From Blepharisma japonicum (taxonomy: Eukaryota; Ciliophora; Heterotrichea; Heterotrichida; Blepharismidae), in the NCBI GenBank assembly GCA_949751835.1, contig CATKHK010000007.1, positions 186,001 to 250,000 on the forward strand: 64,000 bases of DNA. The letters are read 5' to 3'. The first letter of the stretch is position 1; every line of letters starts with the position of its first letter. A program made the position numbers and the translations under genes. The notes beneath the pieces are model-generated. The model was not told the DNA's origin. It saw only the letters and a program-made list of their open reading frames with translations, and ran no database searches. This document shows, one piece after another, positions 10,617 to 21,900 of the stretch.

Positions 10617-10927
10617 ATTATAGAGTGTGAATATTTAATTAATGTTAAGTATGCACGTAAGTTATAGCGTATGGCAGAAAGAATATGACTTTAATCAATC
10701 ATTCAAACTTCTCAAATTAATTGGCATATCTCATAAACTGCGTGTAGTGCATATCTACCTTTAATAGTTTTAAATGTTAGAAACAATATTATTTTGAAAT
10801 AATTTATTTAGCACATGCTTATTGTTATCAGACTAGAAGAATAAGAAGATCATAATCACGATTCGAACACTAAAATGCCAGGTCTCATTTCTTTAATAAA
10901 ATAATCTATTAAACAATTCTATAAAAT
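10617..10927. other. Spacer of 311 nt, no gene recognised
   Basis: AT-rich spacer between two plus-strand genes. I see no open frame of note, no tRNA and no clear repeat. A T-loop-like string at 10860-10868 was examined and rejected as a tRNA. Confidence 0.5.
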
Positions 10928-12115
10928 ATGAAAGTAGAGGTCATTGATAAACAAAAGAATCACTATGCTCTTGAAATCGATGAAAATGGTTCACTTCAAG
11001 ATTTAAAAAATCAATTCCGTCGGAAGTATAATCAAGATATTGATAATTGTAAACTAATATGAAAAGGTCGCGAAATCAAAGACGATAAAAAACTTTTAGA
11101 CTATTCAATTGTAGAAGGCAGCGAAATTAGACTTCTCGAATCAAAATTGCAGAAGCGAGAAGAAGTAAAAATCCCTGATAAGTCGATTTTTCCACCACCA
11201 ATTTCGTCTATCCCACAAAAATCTCAAATCATTGAGACTGATTTCCCAAAACCAATTTCGTCAAGCACACAAAAAACTAAGACTGCTCCACCTGATTTAA
11301 CACCCTTACAAAGGTTGAGTAGAGATTTGATGAATCCGGTTAATGATGAAATTATTTGTCAATTGAGCATGATGGGTTTTGAACCTGAACTATCAAGACA
11401 AGCATTAATGCAGGCAAATGGAAATTATGAAGATGCTGTTGAAATTCTTCTCGCTCTAAATGAAAATCCTCCTCCATCCACAATGCAGGTCAATTTAGAT
11501 AGTGTAAATAATGTAGTAGACCAATTTATGAGTAATTCACAATTCCAAAGTTTTATTGTGGAAATTGCAAACTATCCTCAAAGTTATGAAAAAATTATTT
11601 CAAAATTATCAATACAAGATCCTAATATAAAAACATGGTTTCTTATCAATAAAGAAGCCTTTATTGAGGCATGCAAGAAGAGAGTAATACCTCAAAATAA
11701 AAGCCAAAGAGCTCGAATTGAAGAAATCCAAGATCAGCCAATCAGAGGGCAGGATTTGTCTAGAATGGGAGAAGTTGGTGGAATGGGAGGAATGGAAGGA
11801 ATGGGCAGTATGAGCAGCTTAGGTAGCTTAGGTAGTATGGGAATGTTTGGAGGTGTGGGAGGTATTGGCGGCATGGGTGGTATGGGTGGTATGGGTGGCA
11901 TGGGAGGCATGGGAATGGGCGGATCTGGAATGATGAGTGGCTTAGGAGGATTCGGAGGCTTCGGAATGGGAGGAATGGACGGAATTATGAATAGAGGACC
12001 CGATAAAATCCCAGAATCAAACAAGAAGAACTCTGGTGCCCAAGAATCAGATGAAGATAGTTCAATATCTGGCGCCAGCTCATTGTCATCTGACTCAGAA
12101 GACATAGATGAATAA
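10928..12115 (+). CDS. RAD23-like UBL-UBA protein with Gly/Met-rich tail (paralogue 1)
   Basis: This 395-aa protein starts with a ubiquitin-like domain (1-73; one TGA read as Trp in KLIWKGREIKDD). A Pro-rich linker, a UBA domain at about 137-177 (motif MMGFEPELSRQALMQANGNY) and an STI1/XPC-binding-like helical domain at about 195-253 follow. The order UBL-UBA-XPCB is that of RAD23, which shuttles ubiquitylated cargo to the proteasome and stabilises XPC. RAD23 normally ends in a second UBA; here a roughly 75-residue GGM/GGF tail and an acidic Ser/Asp C-terminus take its place. A shorter paralogue lies 72 nt downstream. Confidence 0.82.
11765..11990 (+). repeat. In-frame GGM-type low-complexity repeat
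   Basis: Tandem copies of a 9-nt unit encoding Gly-Gly-Met, interspersed with GGF, SLG and SMG variants, lie inside the first UBL paralogue. Codons vary between copies (ggt/gga/ggc), so this is a protein-level repeat kept by expansion and selection. Confidence 0.9.
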
Positions 12116-12187
12116 CATATATCAAATAATAAAAATTATAAAGCTCACTTTCTTATGGAAATAGAATAATTATTAAATTCTATAAAA

Positions 12188-13060
12188 ATGAAAGTTAACA
12201 TTTTAGATTTTCAAAAGAATAGCTACCATCTAGAGATTGATGAAAATGCTACAATTCAAGATTTTAAAAATTTATTTCATGAGAAATATAATCAAAACAT
12301 TGAAAACTGCAAACTACTATACAAAGGTCGAGAATTAAAAGGAGACAAAGAACTTTCCACATATTCCATCGTAGAAGGCTCAAAAATTATGATAATGGTA
12401 TCAAAACTAAATAAGCCACATGAAGCTGGAATTATACAAGCAGCGCCAAAAGTAAATCAACCAATTAGTTCACTAGGAAAAAATCTGCCTGATGAAACTC
12501 CAAAAATTTCAAAAAATGCTCTTCAAAGCCTTCAGCAGAAAGATCAGCTCGAAATTGACCCTATCATTAGTCAAGCCTTAAATGAATTCACAAGAGACCC
12601 CAAAAATAAAAGCACTATTATTACCATAGCCAAGGACAAAAAAATGTTTGATAAAATGATCAAAAAGCTTAAAGCCAGTGATGATTTAATATGAATATTT
12701 TTTGAACAATTTAAGCCAAAAATTATTGAGGCATGCAAAAATTCAGTAAAATATTTGCCTGCAAACGACCAAGAAGAAATTAATGAATATAAAAGCAAAA
12801 AAAAAGAAGAAAAAGAAAGAATGAGAGAAAATAGTCAAAATGAAATGGGAAGAGGAGGTATGGGTGGATTTGGAATGGGAGGATTTGGAGATTTTGGGCT
12901 TGGTGGGTTTGGAGGAATGGGTGGATTTGGAGGAATGGGAGGAATGGGAGGAATGGGAGGGTTTAGTAGAATGGGAGGTCTAGGTGGAATGGGAGGAATG
13001 GGTGGAGCTAGAGAAGAAGAGAAGCATGATCTTGATTTCCATCCTAGAGATTTATCATAA
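12188..13060 (+). CDS. RAD23-like UBL protein with Gly/Met-rich tail, UBA lost (paralogue 2)
   Basis: The 290-aa product is clearly paralogous to the upstream gene: the UBL domains share the MKV start, LEIDEN, NCKL..KGRE and YSIVEGS motifs. The UBA is missing. Residues about 123-200 keep the STI1/XPC-binding-like helices (motif IIEACK, matching EAFIEACK in the first copy), with one TGA read as Trp. After a Lys/Glu helix comes a GGMGGFG tail (about 219-275) and an acidic end. Without a UBA it can offer the UBL to the proteasome or other receptors but has no visible ubiquitin-binding domain. Tandem position and similarity indicate local duplication. Confidence 0.82.
12844..13008 (+). repeat. 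In-frame GGM/GGF low-complexity repeat
   Basis: Same 9-nt Gly-Gly-Met/Phe repeat type as in the neighbouring paralogue but with its own unit order, so the tails have expanded independently. The antisense strand gives long Pro-rich open frames that are only shadows of this repeat. Confidence 0.9.
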
Positions 13061-13138
13061 ATTGGTGAAGAATTGTTTTGAAAGAAAATATAAGAATATG
13101 AATTAGTTAGTATTTTAAAATATGTATTGCAGAATATG

Positions 13139-13855
13139 CTACGAATGTATTTTCTTGATAACACTCTTCCTAATCCCCTCTTTTCCAACACTTTTAAACT
13201 GTTTTTTATCACTGAATTTCGGAGTTTCCTCAATACTTTTTTCATCGCACTCGACTATTTCTAATTTAAGTTGCTCTATCACCTCTTTTTGCTTGATCCT
13301 AATATTTTCCGATCTTTCAAACGACTGCATCAAAATATTATAATCTTCTTGCAGCCTTGCAAATTTCATTTGTAAATCTTCTTTATGATTTAATTTTTTT
13401 CTCAAAAGATCGTTTTCCTTTCTTTTTTGTATATTTCTTTGCCTTTCAGAGAACAATTCAGCTTTAAAGCTATCAGACTTTTTAGTTAATGGGATATCTT
13501 TTGAGCTGCTTGAAGTTGACATAATGCTTCTTTCCATCTCTTCAATTTCTAATTCAGATTTATGAATACTTCGGAGAATCAATTCAGATGGAGATTCAGA
13601 TCGATAACGAGAAGAACTTTTTGATCTTTTATGAGTTTGGGAATGCTGCACTTTTGATTCAAGAATAGCAATTTTATCTTGCATGCCCTCCAAATCAGAT
13701 TTAAATATTTGTTGAGCACTTTGGTCAGAAATAAAAGAGCTAGATGTAGGGATTTCTGTAAATTTTTCTGGGGATTGATTAAAAGACTCAATTCCTTTGT
13801 CGAGAATAGAGTTCAGACGTTCTTCTTGGTCAACTGAAAGTTCAAAGCTAAACAT
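13139..13855 (-). CDS. Coiled-coil protein, 238 aa
   Basis: The 238-aa product has a Ser-rich N-terminal half and a coiled coil from about residue 95 to 215 (ELFSERQRNIQKRKENDLLRKKL-type heptads), ending in a Lys-rich tail. It terminates at TAG (13139-13141), one of few genes here not ending in TAA. No family recognised. Its stop lies 78 nt from the convergent UBL paralogue. Confidence 0.72.
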   Translation of the reverse strand: MFSFELSVDQEERLNSILDKGIESFNQSPEKFTEIPTSSSFISDQSAQQIFKSDLEGMQDKIAILESKVQHSQTHKRSKSSSRYRSESPSELILRSIHKSELEIEEMERSIMSTSSSSKDIPLTKKSDSFKAELFSERQRNIQKRKENDLLRKKLNHKEDLQMKFARLQEDYNILMQSFERSENIRIKQKEVIEQLKLEIVECDEKSIEETPKFSDKKQFKSVGKEGIRKSVIKKIHS

Positions 13856-14289
13856 ATTTTTAAATATAAGAAACTATAATCAATTTTAGTAGACTTATAC
13901 AGTTTAAAGGAGTATTTTTTAATATCCTTCTTTTTTAATTGAATTTAAGAATTCCCACAAAAATTCTTAAAATTAACATTAATTATATCACTTTTTTTAC
14001 TTCCAATGATTATTCAGCTTTAAAAACTGAGTTATATTGTATGGCTTAATTCACGTAAGACTGCTATCTCAAAATTATTTTTTAAAAATATTAAAAATGT
14101 TTTTGATTCTTTAACTCAAGATAATCAGTTTATCATTGTTCTTATTTGAAAACTAATAATATTTTCTTATAAATTGAAAAATTATATAATTTTTAAAATT
14201 ATTAGCCAGTCCAAAGCATTTTACTGTCCATTATAATTCTAGCTCAATGTTTCAATATGTCTTCATAATTAATTGAATATAGTCTATAA
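13856..14289. other. AT-rich spacer of 434 nt with one hairpin
   Basis: Divergent spacer between a minus-strand coiled-coil gene and a plus-strand RING-CH gene. No coding frame is convincing. The only distinct structure is a 10-bp inverted repeat at 13944-13971. Confidence 0.5.
13944..13971. repeat. Inverted repeat, 10-bp arms, 8-nt loop
   Basis: Positions 13944-13953 and 13962-13971 are perfect inverted copies (TTTAAGAATT and its complement) around the loop CCCACAAA. It lies mid-spacer between divergent genes. It could form a hairpin or be a paired binding site, or be chance in AT-rich DNA. Confidence 0.5.
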
Positions 14290-15231
14290 ATGATAAATAG
14301 CCAGGACAATTTATCCAGATCAGAGCTATTTAGGAGATCATTGCTTCAAATATCGAAAAATAATAAAATCCTTCCCTATTGCCATAGCCCTGAATCATCC
14401 TTTCAAAGTATTAAAAGTAGCCGAAATTCAGATAAAGTATGTAAAATTTGCTTTGATTCTGAAACAGAAACTCAAACTTTAATTGCACCTTGCCAGTGCT
14501 CTGGATCTGTAAAATATATTCACCAAGAATGCCTTAAGGTATGGTTGGTGTCAAAAAATGAGGATTTAGCCCAAACTAAATGTGAACTTTGCAAAACTCC
14601 ATATATAATGACATATGATATATCAGTTAAATGTAGACCGCCTAAGCAACGCCTTGATGGCTCCAGGAATGTTTTAACAATTATTCTATTCATTTTATTT
14701 ATCCTGGTTCTGCTTATTTTGCTGCTAATAAGCGGTAATGTCGTTCATTTTAAAGGGAATTGAGAGTCTGTATATAAAAATTGCTTCTATACATTATGTG
14801 CTTTTTTTGATACAATTATACTTTTAGCAATTCTTAAGATTCAAAAAGAATCGTGTATGGAAAGCACACTTAGTAATTGGAAAATATTAGATTATGAAAA
14901 TAATAGGAAAGATACAGAAAATAAATATTTAAAGGTAGAGAATTCAAACTCTGACTTTCATGGCAATACAATTTATAAAATCCCTGAAAATATTATTGTT
15001 TCAGGCAAGAAAGTTAAAACACCTACAATTATAGCGAGAATGCAGCCAATTTTTCGTGGTAGGAATATTTTTGGATACAGCCAACAATATAATAAATCTG
15101 ATTTCTTGCAAATTGGAAGAGATAAAAATATAGTGCTTTATACAGAGCCTTCTTCAATGTATTTGAAATCCTGCCCAAGCGAAAAAAGAGAGACTGTGAA
15201 TGAGCCAGCGAATTCCCAGCCTGCAATATAA
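14290..15231 (+). CDS. RING-CH (MARCH-type) membrane E3 ubiquitin ligase
   Basis: The 313-aa protein has a RING-CH domain at residues 51-101 (CKICF, then CQCSGSVKYIHQECLKVWL, then CELC), the C4HC3 order typical of MARCH/RINGv ligases. Two hydrophobic segments follow: residues about 128-148 and another just after the single TGA (Trp) near 158-180. The C-terminal tail of about 130 residues is soluble, Asn/Lys-rich and unrecognised. MARCH ligases ubiquitylate membrane proteins and direct their trafficking. The first 45 residues are Ser-rich and probably disordered. Confidence 0.88.
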
Positions 15232-15256
15232 AAGTTATTAATTCTTAATATAAATA

Positions 15257-15859
15257 ATGGAATTATTCAATCCAAATAAATTTTTAGGGTGCCTAGGAAG
15301 TCCCTATGAAAGTGTTTGTGAATGCATGACACTTAAAACAGCTGTAATTCACTTGGCAATTATTGATGTCGTAATTGGAATTCTGCGTTTACTCTATCTT
15401 ATCATGACACTTTATGGGTATTTTGGTCACTATGTTTCTTTCATAAATATTTCATCCAGCCTGATTGATATTATCTCCATAATCTGTATAGTTTTTGCTA
15501 TTGCAGGAGGTATATCTGGAATGACGAAGATTAAATCAGAAAAAATCCATCAATACTATGTTTTCAAGATTTTTGAATTTGCTGCAATTACGATTCTTAC
15601 TTTAATCTTTTCAATCTCACAATGCTATTCAATCGACGGCAATTGCAAAGACTTCGGGTTTCTCGTGTTTGGACTTTTATTCTGTAGATTCATATATATG
15701 CTTGCTATTAAAGTTATATGAAGCGCAGACGTAAAAATGAGGTCTAATGAAGTAATACTTGTATTACACGGAAAAGATGCACCAATATACACATTGCATG
15801 CTCAGCAAGAAATGGGTACTTATCAGCCACCTGATTCATATGAAGAAATAGATTTATAA
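15257..15859 (+). CDS. Four-transmembrane protein, 200 aa
   Basis: The 200-residue product has about four hydrophobic segments: near 28-52, 58-85, 100-120 and 128-155. A Cys pair precedes the first, and a short cytosolic tail ends in acidic and aromatic residues (QPPDSYEEIDL). One TGA is read as Trp at the end of the last membrane segment. The layout resembles small tetraspan proteins, but no family motif is identifiable. It lies 25 nt after the RING-CH gene on the same strand. A link between the two is possible but unsupported. Confidence 0.72.
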
Positions 15860-15885
15860 AAATTTAAAATAATTAATTCATAAAT

Positions 15886-16563
15886 TTATGTTGAATGGCT
15901 TTGTTTGGTTAAATAATTTGCTGCGCTATCCAATTCATTTTTTAATATTTCATTATTCATTTCAAGCTCTTCTAAATGAGCTTTTAATCTCCATAAAATA
16001 AATTGGTGATATTTTATGACAGACTCATCCCCATTTTTCAGAGTTTTACTCAAATTCTCATACTCAAGTGCTAAAGGTCAGAAGTTTTCACAAACACTAT
16101 TAAGTTCTTCCTCAAGCAGCTGCTTTTGGTTGCTATCTCTGTCAAGATTATTTATTACAATTTCAATCTCATTTTCTTTATTTTCACATGAATTATTCCT
16201 GAATTTTTTACTAATCTGTTCAATTTTGTATTTAAGCTCATCAATATTTTCTTTATTTTTTCTTTTTTCCTCTTCCATCTCAAATAGTTTCATCTAAGTT
16301 AAAAATACCGAAAGTTTAGCTGATTTATTATAATGGTCATCATAGTGGCTTTTTTCATCGTTGTACTGCTGCTTTAATTGCGTGAATTCATTTGATAAAT
16401 TTTCTGATGATGGAAGTATTTCTACATTTTCTCCTTTTTTTAACATTAAACTAATAGTTCAAGTTCTTGGCTTCACGTTTATCTCATATAAATGCTGAAT
16501 TAATAGCGGGTTCTTTATTTTTAAAGGCTTTGGTATTGGAGAGCTTGAACAAATGTTTCCCAT
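15886..16563 (-). CDS. Myristoylation-signature coiled-coil protein with one 15-nt intron, 220 aa
   Basis: The coding frame starts MGNICSSS, a strong N-myristoylation pattern with an adjacent palmitoylatable Cys. It runs to an in-frame TAG that is the end of a 15-nt intron (16294-16308). After removal the frame continues through a Glu/Lys coiled coil to TAA at 15886-15888. Two TGAs are read as Trp. Nothing enzymatic is visible. It is probably a peripheral membrane protein with a coiled-coil body; partner and function unknown. Its first half would be missed or its start misplaced if the intron were ignored. Confidence 0.78.
16294..16308 (-). other. 15-nt spliceosomal intron
   Basis: On the minus strand it reads GTATTTTTAACTTAG, begins GT, ends AG, with A at position 10. 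It removes an in-frame TAG and joins two open frames in phase 0. Confidence 0.88.
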
Positions 16564-16643
16564 TTATCATTATTTTTAATGGAAATCTATAAATTGCCAT
16601 TGATTATCGAAATTAGTTTTTATTATCCCTAACATTGTATTAT

Positions 16644-18761
16644 TTATCTAATAGGGACTTCAGGGACAAAGTTGGTATTTCTAGCTGGGTTAAAAGCTTC
16701 AGAGCACTTAGCCATCGTTGGAGAAGCACGGGAAATTGCGTCTGTCATATAAAAGTTATCAATAAAATCATTTATGACTGTCTTGTTTACTTCACCTTTA
16801 ACAGGGACTGTATGCCAGCTTAAACTATAAGGTTCAACATAGTCATATTTAATCAAATGTGGAGCAAGCTCAGCAATTCTGTATCTAATTTCTTGTAAAT
16901 TGTCATAAGGCAGTGTTTGACCTAGCACCTCACTGAGAGCTCTAAGGATTTCCCAATCAGCTTTAGCTTGTCCTGGAGCAGATATTGCTTTTTTCCCTAG
17001 ACTTACTCTTCCATCAGTATTCACATAAGACCCTGATTTTTCTACATAGGAAGCTCCTGGAAGAATTAAATTTGCTCTAGATGCTCCTTCATCTCCATGG
17101 GTTCCTTGATATACTACAAAAGCGTCATCTGGGATTTCATCAGGTCTGAAATTATCTGCTCCTAATAAATACACAAACTTTGGTTTAGCTTTAGGGTCAT
17201 AATTGCTGGTGATTCCAAGCTCCAATGCAGCGACAGTGCCTACATCATTATGTAGCACATTATATCCATTCCAGTTTGACTCTGGCTTAATTACATTGTA
17301 TTTCTTTGCGATTTCTTGGACTATGGAATTCAAAGCTTCACCGTCTTCTCTTTTCAGCATATTGGACCCTACCAAAATCATTGGGAATTTTGCTTTTTCT
17401 AATGTTTTTGCAAATGGGTGGGTTCCTTTTAATAGATCAGTTAGAGCTGATGTAGAGGTTCCTAAGTGGGTGTGGTCATAAGTCAAGTAATCATCAGTTC
17501 CAATCAATCCTACATTTAAGCCATTCAAAACAGTTGCTTTTCTAACTCTTGCATTTATAACAGGAGAATCAAGCCTTAAATTGGCTCCAATTACAAGCAA
17601 TAAGTCAGCTTCTTCAATTCCAGAAATTCTGGAGTTCATCAAATAGTTATTTCTGAAATCAGGGCTCAGTTTGACTCCATTCTTTTTAGCGTCAAGATTT
17701 TCACATCCAAGCTTATACATCAAATCTCTAAATGCGACAACTGCTTCAACGTCCATAAATTCTCCAATAATTCCGACCATATCATTTCCTGACGTCTTTG
17801 AAACCTCTTGAGCTAGAATTTCAAGTGCATCTTTCCAAGTAAGTTCTTCATAGCTGCCATCAGCCTTTTTCCTCAAGCAAGCGTTTAATCTTTGTCTTTT
17901 CAAGCCATCAAAAGCATGACGTGACCTATCATGAATCCACTCCTCATTGACTTCTTCATGGAGCCTTGGGAGCACCCTTTTGACTTCTCCACCTTTGCAG
18001 CTGATTTCAATTGATGGAGTAATTGAATCTGTAGCATCAATTGACATAACATTTCTCAGTTCCCAAGGCCTAGCAGTAAAAGCATAAGGAGCATTAGTCA
18101 GAGCTCCGACTGGGCATAAATCTACCAAGTTTCCTGAAAGCTCACTGTGCACCATTTTTTCCACATAGGTCCCAACTTCAGTTTCTCTGCCTCTTCCAGT
18201 TGTTCCAAGAATTGGAATTCCTGCGACTTCTTCATAAAATCTTATGCAACGGGTGCAGTGGATACATCTTGTCATTACTGTAGCAACAAGTGGGCCGTAA
18301 TTTTTATCCTCCACAGCTCTCTTGTATTCCATGAACCTTCCAATTTTGTAGCCATAAAGCGCTGATTGGTCTTGAAGGTCGCATTCGCCTCCTTGATCGC
18401 AAATAGGACAGTCTAGAGGATGGTTTGCAAGCAAAAATTCCATAACACCTCCTCTGGCATTATACGTCTTTTCTGACTTGGTGTTAATTCTCATGCCTGG
18501 AGAAACTGGCATGGAGCAGGCTGTCATCACTTTGGGCATTTTTTCGATTTCTACAATGCACATTCTGCAGTTCCCAGAGACTGCCAGTCGTTCATGAAAG
18601 CAGAAGTGGGGAACCACGACACCAGCTTTTTGGCAAGCTTGGAGAATGGAGTAGTCGGGAGCTACTGACACTGGTGTTCCGTCGACAAAGACTTCGATAT
18701 TGTTCAGTAGCCGAGATGATGTCTTGAATTGACGAGAAATCTTCTGGCAAAGTTTAAGCAT
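16644..18761 (-). CDS. NDUFS1: NADH:ubiquinone oxidoreductase 75-kDa subunit (complex I, NDUFS1)
   Basis: The 705-aa protein is the iron-sulfur subunit of mitochondrial complex I that carries electrons from FMN toward quinone. An N-terminal basic presequence (to about residue 20) is followed by a 2Fe-2S domain with C54, C65, C68 and C82. The HxxxCxxCxxxxxC ligand set for cluster N5 is H114, C118, C121 and C127. The N4 cysteines start at C166, C169 and C172. The molybdopterin-type large domain follows without catalytic function. Length matches animal NDUFS1 (about 727 aa). The frame is uninterrupted, and every Trp uses TGG, unlike many neighbours. Confidence 0.97.
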   Translation of the reverse strand: MLKLCQKISRQFKTSSRLLNNIEVFVDGTPVSVAPDYSILQACQKAGVVVPHFCFHERLAVSGNCRMCIVEIEKMPKVMTACSMPVSPGMRINTKSEKTYNARGGVMEFLLANHPLDCPICDQGGECDLQDQSALYGYKIGRFMEYKRAVEDKNYGPLVATVMTRCIHCTRCIRFYEEVAGIPILGTTGRGRETEVGTYVEKMVHSELSGNLVDLCPVGALTNAPYAFTARPWELRNVMSIDATDSITPSIEISCKGGEVKRVLPRLHEEVNEEWIHDRSRHAFDGLKRQRLNACLRKKADGSYEELTWKDALEILAQEVSKTSGNDMVGIIGEFMDVEAVVAFRDLMYKLGCENLDAKKNGVKLSPDFRNNYLMNSRISGIEEADLLLVIGANLRLDSPVINARVRKATVLNGLNVGLIGTDDYLTYDHTHLGTSTSALTDLLKGTHPFAKTLEKAKFPMILVGSNMLKREDGEALNSIVQEIAKKYNVIKPESNWNGYNVLHNDVGTVAALELGITSNYDPKAKPKFVYLLGADNFRPDEIPDDAFVVYQGTHGDEGASRANLILPGASYVEKSGSYVNTDGRVSLGKKAISAPGQAKADWEILRALSEVLGQTLPYDNLQEIRYRIAELAPHLIKYDYVEPYSLSWHTVPVKGEVNKTVINDFIDNFYMTDAISRASPTMAKCSEAFNPARNTNFVPEVPIR

Positions 18762-18902
18762 ATTTATTAAGAATTGAGGAGTTTATTTGAATTATCGGAA
18801 TTCTTAGTGATAACGAGAGATTAGTAAATTACTGAAAATGCTTTTGGTGTGGGGATTAAGTATGCAAAGGAGTATGAGAGATTTATAAATAAATAATCCA
18901 TT

Positions 18903-21900
18903 ATGAGCATCCCTATAACAGAAGGAAGTTATTCTCTGCTTTGGGATAGAGAACACTCATTTAAATTACATAAAAAAAGACTAGATGAAATCAAAAATAA
19001 AACCTCAAGAAAAGCGAATAAATCAAGCTTTGATGCCAAGAAACATTGTTTGTTGAAAGAAAAGACAAGGGCGTTCCTTGAGCAAGAAAAAGTCGATGAA
19101 ATTAATAAGCAGAACCAGAAATTCCTTGATAAATTGAATGCGATAAAATTAGGCAAAAATAATGTAATTGTTACTTAGAAAAATTCTTCAAGTTCAAAAG
19201 ATCTTAGTGAGAGCAAGAGCCTTAATTTTACTAAAAGAAAAAGAGAATCTGAAAGAATATCATATGAAAATGAAATGTTAGTAAAACGGCTCTCTGATCA
19301 GCCTTCAAATGTTTCTCGCCAAAAACTTATTGAGGAGTATGAGCAGGTAGAAAAATATAAAAATGCAATTTCCAGAACAAAGCTTCATGAAAAACTTAAA
19401 AAGCTGGCGCATTTTGAAGGAAGATATAATCATTTGCCACCACTTGATGAAGATAAAAGTGAATCAAACAATATTGCATCTATGTCAAGGTCTCATTCAG
19501 TTCTACCAAAAGATCATCTAAAAAAGAAAGATTTTTCAATGACTGATAGAATTTCATTAAAGAGCAATAATAAAGAAAGAAAATCTTCAACTCAAACTGA
19601 TTTTCAATCTAAGGCCCAAAGAGGCAAATCTCTTAGTAAAAAAATTTCTGAGGGTTCTTTTGCTTCTTTCGAAAAGAATGAGAAAAAATTCTCTAAAAAT
19701 AATATCAAGAATAAAATTTTAAAGGCAAGTCGGGAATCAATGTATTCTAAAACTCCTGAGCCAATCTCAGGAGGTAATACTACAGAACCAATTTCACAAG
19801 GTAACAACGCTGAGTTGGTCTCACAAGGTTCCAATACTGAACCAATTTTACAAAGCTCTAATTATGAGCCTATTTTTCAAAACACTAATATTGAGCCGAT
19901 TTCACAAGTTTTTAATACTGAGCCAATTGCGGAAATCTCTAATTATCCTATTTCTCAAAACACTAATGCTGAGCTGATTTCAGAAAATTATAATACTGAA
20001 CCTGCGCTAGAAAGCACTAAATTTGAGCCTTTTTCTCAAAATACTAACGTTGGGATGATTCAAGATTCTGATATCGATTCTATTTCAGAAAGTATCAATG
20101 ATGAAGCTTTTTCTCAGAATGCAGATGCTGAGCCAATTTTGCAAAATTCTAATGCTGAGCAAGTTTTACAGACCTCTAATTCTGAGCCAATTTCTCAAAA
20201 TATTAATGCTGAGCTGATAAACAACCCTGATGTTGATATTATTTCAGAAAGTGTAGATGTTGAGCCTATTTCAGAAAGTGTAGAGGTTGATCCTTTTTCT
20301 CAATATAATAATCCTGAGCCTGTTTTCCAAAGTTCAAATGCTGAGCCTATTGCAGAAAGTTCTAATACTATTATTCAAAGTATTTCTCTTGAAGAAATAT
20401 TGTCTATAGAAAAGAATGAAGATATTTTCAGCCATAAAGAAGAATCCAAATTAGAGCCAAAAAGCAGAAGAGAATCAATTTTGGCGAGCGAAAGCGCAAA
20501 ATCAGGAATTTTCAGCAAAGAAAATTCAAAATTAAAGTTGGAAAGTCGTAAAGAGTCAATTCATGCGAACGAAAGTGCAAGATCAGAAATTTTTAGCAAA
20601 GAAAATTCCAAATTAAAGTTGGAAAGTTGAAAAGAGTCAATTCATGTGAACGAAAGCGCAAGATCAGAAATTTTCAGCAAAGAAAATTCAAAATTAGAGT
20701 TGGAAAGTCCTAGGGAATTAATCTATATGAACGAAAGTGTAAAGTCAAAAGAAATTTTCATCAGCAAAGAAAATTCCAAACTAGAGCTAAAAACATCAAA
20801 AGAATTAATTCATATGAGTGAAAGTGTAGAACCAAAAGAATATTTGAGCAGCAAAGAAAATTCCAAATTAGATATGGAAAGTCAAACACCAAGAGAATTA
20901 ATTCATATGAATGAAAGTGTAGAATCAAAAAAATATTTGAGCAGCAAAGAAAATTCCAAATTAGATATGGAAAGTCCAAGGGAATTAATTTATATGAATG
21001 AAAGTGTAGAACCAAAAGAAATTTTTAACAGTCAAGAAAGTTCGAAACTAGAAGAAAATCAAAAAGAGCCAATTTCTATGAATGAAAGTGCAAAATCAAA
21101 AGAAATTTTTAATAGCAAAGAAAACTCCAAATTAGAACTGGAAAGTCCAAGGGAATTAAGCCGCATGAAAGAAAGCGTAGAACAAAATGAACATATGAGC
21201 AGTAAAGAAAATTCAAAATTTGAGCTGGAAAGCCCAAGAGAATTAAAATATATAAATGAAAATGTTGAGCCAAAAGAAATTTTCAGCAGAGAAGAGCTGG
21301 AAACTCCAAGGGAATTAATTCATATGAACGAAAGTTCAAGATCAAAAGAAATTTTCAGCAAAGAAAATTCCAAATTAGAGCTCAGAAGTCCGAAAGAATT
21401 AATCCATATGAACGAGAGTGCAGAAATTTTTAGCAGCAAAGAAGATCCGAGATTAGAACTGGAAAGCCCAAGAGAGCTAATCCCTGCAGAGCCAAGAGAT
21501 AGTATCAGCAGCAAAGAAGACTCAAAATCTGAACTGAAAAGCCCAAGAGAACTAATCCATATAGAGCCAAAAGATATTTTCAGTAAACAAAATTCTATAT
21601 TAGAAATGGGAACTCCAAGAGAAATCCATGAAGAGCCCAAAGAAATTTTCAGCAATGAAGATTCTAAGTTAGAGCTGAAAATACCAAGAGAATTTATCCA
21701 TTTAGAGCCAAATGAAAGTTTCAGCAAAGAAGGCACTAAATTAGAGTTGGAAAATTCAATAGAATTAATCCATGCGAATGAAGATATTGAACCAAAAGAA
21801 TTCAACGAAGCTGATGTGGAGAAAGAAGAAAGCAATTTGCATGAATATAATAAAGATTATGAAATAGAAGCCCACGAAAATTCTCAAAGCAAAGCCCATA

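Noticed and set aside
10860-10868. T-loop-like GTTCGAATC on the minus strand, possible tRNA
   Set aside because: No pairing acceptor stem, anticodon stem or D-arm could be built around it.
11734-12105. 123-codon Pro/Ile-rich ORF on the minus strand
   Set aside because: Antisense shadow of the GGM repeat of the UBL paralogue; the same holds for 12835-13245 minus.
19770-21790. Repeat arrays as CRISPR or satellite DNA
   Set aside because: Units are multiples of three, in frame, vary at synonymous positions and have no spacers.
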